Assembly (NCBI GenBank): GCA_910588635.1
Contig: CAJUPW010000017.1
Span: 1 to 52,491, forward strand
Source: an uncultured Oscillospiraceae bacterium
Lineage (GTDB): Bacteria > Bacillota > Clostridia > Oscillospirales > Oscillospiraceae
Length of the DNA stretch: 52,491 nt
Direction: 5' to 3'
Positions 49,225-52,491 of this stretch are shown in pieces (the stretch's first letter is position 1; each line of letters begins with the position of its first letter). The notes under the pieces were generated by a model. The model ran no database searches. It saw nothing but the letters and a program-made list of their open reading frames with translations, and was not told the origin of the DNA. The position numbers were made by a program, and so were the translations under genes.

Positions 49225-50010
49225 ATGAACAAACGCCCCCCTCTGCGCCGCTCCGCCCCTGTGGAGCAGGAAAACGACGGCATCATCGAAGGCCGCAACG
49301 CCGTGATCGAGGCCTTGCGGGCCGGGGTGTCCATCGACAAAATTTTCATCGCCAAGGGAGAGACCGACTCCGCTCTGGGCCACATTGCCTCCGCCGCCAG
49401 GGAAAAGGGCATCGTGGTGGTGGACGCCGACCGGCGCAAGCTGGACGGCATGAGCCGCACCCACTCCCACCAGGGGGTCATCGCCCAGGCCGCCGTCCGG
49501 GCGTACGCCAGCGTGGACGACATCCTCTCCGCCGCTCGGGATAAAGGGGAACAGCCCCTCATTGTGGTGTGCGACGAGCTCTCCGATCCCCACAATCTGG
49601 GTGCGGTCATCCGCACCGCCGACGCCGCCGGGGCCCACGGAGTGATTATCCCCAAGCGCCGCTCCGCCGGCCTGACCGCCATCGTGGGAAAGACCTCCGC
49701 CGGCGCGGTGGCCCACGTCCCCGTGGCCCGGGTGCCTAACCTGCCCGCCCTGCTCAAGGAGCTGAAGGAGGAGGGGGTCTGGGTCTTTGGGGCCGCAATG
49801 GGCGGCGCCACCCCCCTGTACCAGGCCGATCTGAAGGGCCCCGCCGCCATTGTCATCGGCAGTGAGGGGTCCGGTCTGGGCCGGCTGGTGGAGGAGAACT
49901 GCGACTTCACCGTATCCATCCCCATGTTCGGCAAGATCAACTCCCTCAACGCCTCCGCGGCCGCCGCGGTGCTGTTATATGAAGCTGTGCGTCAACGGAT
50001 AGGCGGATAA
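49225..50010 (+). CDS. rlmB: 23S rRNA (guanosine-2'-O-)-methyltransferase, TrmH/SpoU family
   Basis: A 261-residue SPOUT methyltransferase. The N-terminal substrate-binding domain begins with IIEGRNAVIEALRAG; the C-terminal knot domain has VVCDELSDPHNLGAVIRTADAAGAHGVIIPKRRS, AIVIGSEGSGLGRLVEENCDF and VSIPMFGKINSLNASAAAAVLLYE, which are the three SpoU motifs. RlmB methylates G2251 of 23S rRNA in E. coli; this family also includes other rRNA 2'-O-methyltransferases, so the exact site is not certain. Confidence 0.93.
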   Translation: MNKRPPLRRSAPVEQENDGIIEGRNAVIEALRAGVSIDKIFIAKGETDSALGHIASAAREKGIVVVDADRRKLDGMSRTHSHQGVIAQAAVRAYASVDDILSAARDKGEQPLIVVCDELSDPHNLGAVIRTADAAGAHGVIIPKRRSAGLTAIVGKTSAGAVAHVPVARVPNLPALLKELKEEGVWVFGAAMGGATPLYQADLKGPAAIVIGSEGSGLGRLVEENCDFTVSIPMFGKINSLNASAAAAVLLYEAVRQRIGG

Positions 50011-50118
50011 AACTGCGAGGGCCCGCCCTGGGCGGGCCTTGACGCCGGCTTGATGACCCGCCGAGGGCGGCGGGTTTCCACAGACAGCCCCCTACACCAT
50101 CATCAAGGAGCCCCGCCC

Positions 50119-52338
50119 ATGAGCGACAAGGACAAACAACTGAACAAGGGCGAACTGATCGACATAAAATCCCTTATCGGGGACGCCGACGGCGGGGACT
50201 ACTCCCTGGACGACATTCTGGCTGAGTTCGGCCATCCCGCCGCTCCGCCGTCAAAAGAGGACAGCTCGGAGGAGCGGTTCAACACCATCGACCTGTCTCA
50301 GCTCCCCCGTCCCTCCTCCAGACCGCAGTCTGGTCCCACCGGAGGCAAGGTAGTGGCTTTCCCGGGGACAGCCGGGCGGCCGAAGGGACCCGCCGCCGAG
50401 GACCCGCCGCCGGAGGAGGCCGCCGCTGACGAGGAGCCGGAAGAGACCCCCTCCCCCCCGGAGGAGGAGGTCCCGGTCATTCCTTTTCCCAAGGAGGAGA
50501 GCGTGCTGACCTCCTTTCTCCGGGACCTGGGCGAGAAGGCGGATCACTACGCCGACCATATGTTTGAAGAGGACGAGTCCATCGACAAGAAGGAGGTCCG
50601 CCGTCTGGAACGCCTCATTCCCGGCACCGACCGGGAGGAGGTAGACGACACGCCCCCTCCCCCCCGGTGGCGCCTGCCCAAGCGGCCGGAGCGTGTCTTT
50701 CCGGACACGCCCCCCCAGGAGCTGGCCCGGAAGTACGGCAAGGGCCTGAAATGGATGCGCATTCGGGTGCTGCTGATCTTTTTCCTCTCTCTGCTCTCCC
50801 TGTGCCAGACCGTCACACCCACGGCGGGACTGGTTTGGCTTTCCCCCCTGGACCGGCCCCAGGTCCAATACGGCATCTGCGCTGTCCTGCTGGGGGCCGG
50901 TATGCTGCTGTCGGCCGACCTGCTGCTCACTGGGCTGGGCCGTGCCTTCCGCCTGCGCCTGGGAATGGACACCCTGGCCGCTCTGGCCTGCGTCTTTACT
51001 TTGGCCGACACGGCAGAGCTGGCTCTCTCCGCCGGGGATGCCGTCCGCCTGCCCTACACGCCGGTCTGCCTGGCCGGGCTGTTCTTTTTACTCCACGGAG
51101 CCTACCACAAACGCTGTGCCCTGCGGCTGTCCTGCCGTACCGCCGCCTCCTCCGCCACCCCCTACCGTGTCACCCTGGACAGCCGGAAATGGAGCGACCG
51201 GGACGCCTACGCCAAGTGGTCGGGTACGGAAGCGGATTTCGGCAGCCAAATCCAAGCCGACGACGGGGCCCAGCGTATTTTCCGCCGCTTCTGCCCTTTG
51301 CTGCTGCTGGGGGACGTCGCCTTTGCCCTGATGGCCTCCGGGCCGAACCCGGAACGGCTCCTGTGGGCCCTGTCCGCCCTGTTCACCGCCACCGCCGCCT
51401 TCGGCGGCACGCTGGCCTACGGCCGCGCTTTCCACAAATCCGCCCGGCGGCTCACCCCCATCGGCGCCGCTCTGGCCGGCTGGCCGGGCATTTCCGCCTC
51501 CCGCCAGGGGACTTGCGTCCTGCTCACCGATGGCGACCTCTTTCCTCCCGGCTATGTGGAGCTCAACGGGTTCAAGGTTATGCCCGACTATCCCGCCGAG
51601 CGGGTAGTGGCCTACACCGCTACTCTGATTCGAGACTCGGGCAGCGGTCTGGCCAAGTTGTTCCACGACCAGCTCCGGTCCATGGGCGGCTTGCTCCGCC
51701 GTGCCGGCGAGCTCACCTGCCACGAGGGGGGCGGGCTGTCCTCCACCATCCGGGGCGACGAGGTACTGGTAGGCTCCGCCGCTTTTATGAAGCTGATGAA
51801 GGTCCGTCTGCCCCAGGGGCTGAACGTGAAAAATGCCGTATTCTGCGCCATCGACGGCAAGCTGACGGGAATCTTCGCACTGAGCTACGCCTTGCCCGAC
51901 ACCGTATTTCCCGCCCTGGACGCGCTGATGCTGGAGAAGGTGGAGCCGGTGCTGGCCACCCGGGACTTCAACCTGATCCCCGCCATGCTCCAGCAGCGGT
52001 TCAAGCTGGCGGCGGACAAGATGGCCTTTCCCTCGGTAGAACGCCGGCGGGAGCTGTCCGACCCGGAGCAGACCCACGACGGCGTCCTCACCGCCCTGCT
52101 GTGCCGGGAGGGCCTGCTCCCCTTTGCCGAGGCCATCACTACCGCCAAGCGGCTGCGCTGGGCCGCCCGTCTGGGGGCCTGCCTGTGCTGCGCGGGCTCT
52201 CTTCTGGGGATGCTCCTGGCCGCCTATCTCACCGGCCTGGGGGCCTACACCTCCCTGTCCCCGCTGAGTCTGCTCGTCTACATGCTCACCTGGCTTCTTC
52301 CCGTGTGGTTTCTCTCGGGCTGGGTACATCGATTTTAA
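50119..52338 (+). CDS. Large membrane protein derived from P-type ATPases, lacking catalytic residues
   Basis: A 739-residue protein with a disordered acidic and proline-rich N-terminus (about 1-200), several membrane helices (about 215-330 and 405-455), a soluble domain, and helices at the C-terminus (about 690-735). The soluble part looks like the P and N domains of a heavy-metal-type P-type ATPase: a CVLLTDGDLFP stretch at 466-475 where DKTGTLT is expected, then GLSSTIRGDEVLVGSAAFM (near 541-556), AIDGKLTGIFAL, and VLATRDFN (near 611-617) in place of the TGD motif. The phosphorylated Asp is absent, so pumping is unlikely. AAGGAG precedes ATG 50119. Confidence 0.8.
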   Translation: MSDKDKQLNKGELIDIKSLIGDADGGDYSLDDILAEFGHPAAPPSKEDSSEERFNTIDLSQLPRPSSRPQSGPTGGKVVAFPGTAGRPKGPAAEDPPPEEAAADEEPEETPSPPEEEVPVIPFPKEESVLTSFLRDLGEKADHYADHMFEEDESIDKKEVRRLERLIPGTDREEVDDTPPPPRWRLPKRPERVFPDTPPQELARKYGKGLKWMRIRVLLIFFLSLLSLCQTVTPTAGLVWLSPLDRPQVQYGICAVLLGAGMLLSADLLLTGLGRAFRLRLGMDTLAALACVFTLADTAELALSAGDAVRLPYTPVCLAGLFFLLHGAYHKRCALRLSCRTAASSATPYRVTLDSRKWSDRDAYAKWSGTEADFGSQIQADDGAQRIFRRFCPLLLLGDVAFALMASGPNPERLLWALSALFTATAAFGGTLAYGRAFHKSARRLTPIGAALAGWPGISASRQGTCVLLTDGDLFPPGYVELNGFKVMPDYPAERVVAYTATLIRDSGSGLAKLFHDQLRSMGGLLRRAGELTCHEGGGLSSTIRGDEVLVGSAAFMKLMKVRLPQGLNVKNAVFCAIDGKLTGIFALSYALPDTVFPALDALMLEKVEPVLATRDFNLIPAMLQQRFKLAADKMAFPSVERRRELSDPEQTHDGVLTALLCREGLLPFAEAITTAKRLRWAARLGACLCCAGSLLGMLLAAYLTGLGAYTSLSPLSLLVYMLTWLLPVWFLSGWVHRF

Positions 52339-52340
52339 GC

Positions 52341-52377
52341 AAAAAATTCCCCGACCAAGATGGCCGGGGAATTTTTT
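52341..52377. terminator. Bidirectional terminator
   Basis: AAAAAATTCCCCG (52341-52353) pairs with CGGGGAATTTTTT (52365-52377), between the ATPase-like gene and the convergent SLH gene. Confidence 0.9.
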
Positions 52378-52395
52378 GTGAAGCGGAGGCCGTGT

Positions 52396-52491
52396 CTACC
52401 AGCCCATGGCGCGGTACAGGAAGCTCACAATCTGCCCCCTGGTGCAGATATTGTTGGGGGAGAAGGTGGTGGAGCTGGTGCCGCTGGTGAT
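52396..52491 (-). CDS. SLH-domain protein, C-terminal end
   Basis: The frame runs off the right edge of the window, leaving the last 31 residues and a TAG stop. The pattern TTFSPNNICTRGQIVSFLYRAMGW is the end of an S-layer homology repeat (F-P then TRGQIVSFLYRAMG). SLH repeats tether proteins to the cell wall. The rest of the protein lies outside, so its function is unknown. Confidence 0.85.
   Translation of the reverse strand: MTSGTSSTTFSPNNICTRGQIVSFLYRAMGW

Overview
The window is a GC-rich (about 60 percent in the core genes) chromosomal segment from a Firmicutes bacterium. Strong AAGGAGG-type ribosome binding sites, consensus SigA promoters, a T-box alanyl-tRNA synthetase leader, an L10 leader, sporulation genes (spoVB, spoIVB) and the small DUF4250 protein fit a spore-forming gut clostridium of the Oscillospiraceae/Ruminococcaceae kind. 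The species cannot be named from this sequence alone.

Layout. 1-2.7 kb: the 3' end of tex, an M19 dipeptidase, a zinc-ribbon membrane protein and ogt. 2.75-5.3 kb: an AT-rich, foreign-looking island with a four-helix membrane protein resembling the TRADD-N-associated membrane family, a membrane-anchored C45-type amide hydrolase and a possible relaxase remnant. guaA (5.3-6.9 kb) separates it from a second AT-rich insert (7.0-8.1 kb) holding a secreted protein and a small membrane protein. 8.1-15.4 kb: a cyclase-family hydrolase, a divergent XRE/ribbon-helix-helix pair around a 15-bp inverted repeat, a cysteine desulfidase-family enzyme, a HAD phosphatase, a TraB/GumN protein and glycogen phosphorylase. 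15.5-21.3 kb: an envelope operon (GT2-GtrA fusion, NAGPA-type phosphodiester glycosidase, InlB-repeat protein), a membrane protein and a phage-like holin/amidase pair. 21.3-34.3 kb: two M42 peptidases, rplJ-rplL with an L10 leader, a crotonase, spoVB, a MATE transporter, ilvA, rpe-recR, sfsA, an EamA transporter and an HD hydrolase. 34.3-43.9 kb: queT with a structured leader, DUF2461, a VanW protein, an XpaC-like protein, folA-thyA, then a T-box controlling a lipoprotein and alaS. 44-52.5 kb: DUF4250, an ECF sigma factor with a membrane partner, a candidate type I toxin-antitoxin locus, HIT, LysR, SpoIVB, RlmB, a large membrane protein derived from P-type ATPases, and the end of an SLH-domain protein.

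How genes work together. Most genes are single or in two- to three-gene units separated by hairpin terminators. Clear functional pairings are folA-thyA (folate and dTMP), rpe-recR (co-directional, six bases apart), sigma factor with its membrane partner, GT2-GtrA with NAGPA (cell-surface glycan), and T-box with alaS.

The most interesting candidate is a 32-residue membrane peptide gene on the minus strand at 45987-46085. It has its own consensus promoter, a perfect Shine-Dalgarno and a terminator, and a consensus convergent promoter faces it from the other side. That is the architecture of a type I toxin-antitoxin module, and a long-ORF caller would miss it.
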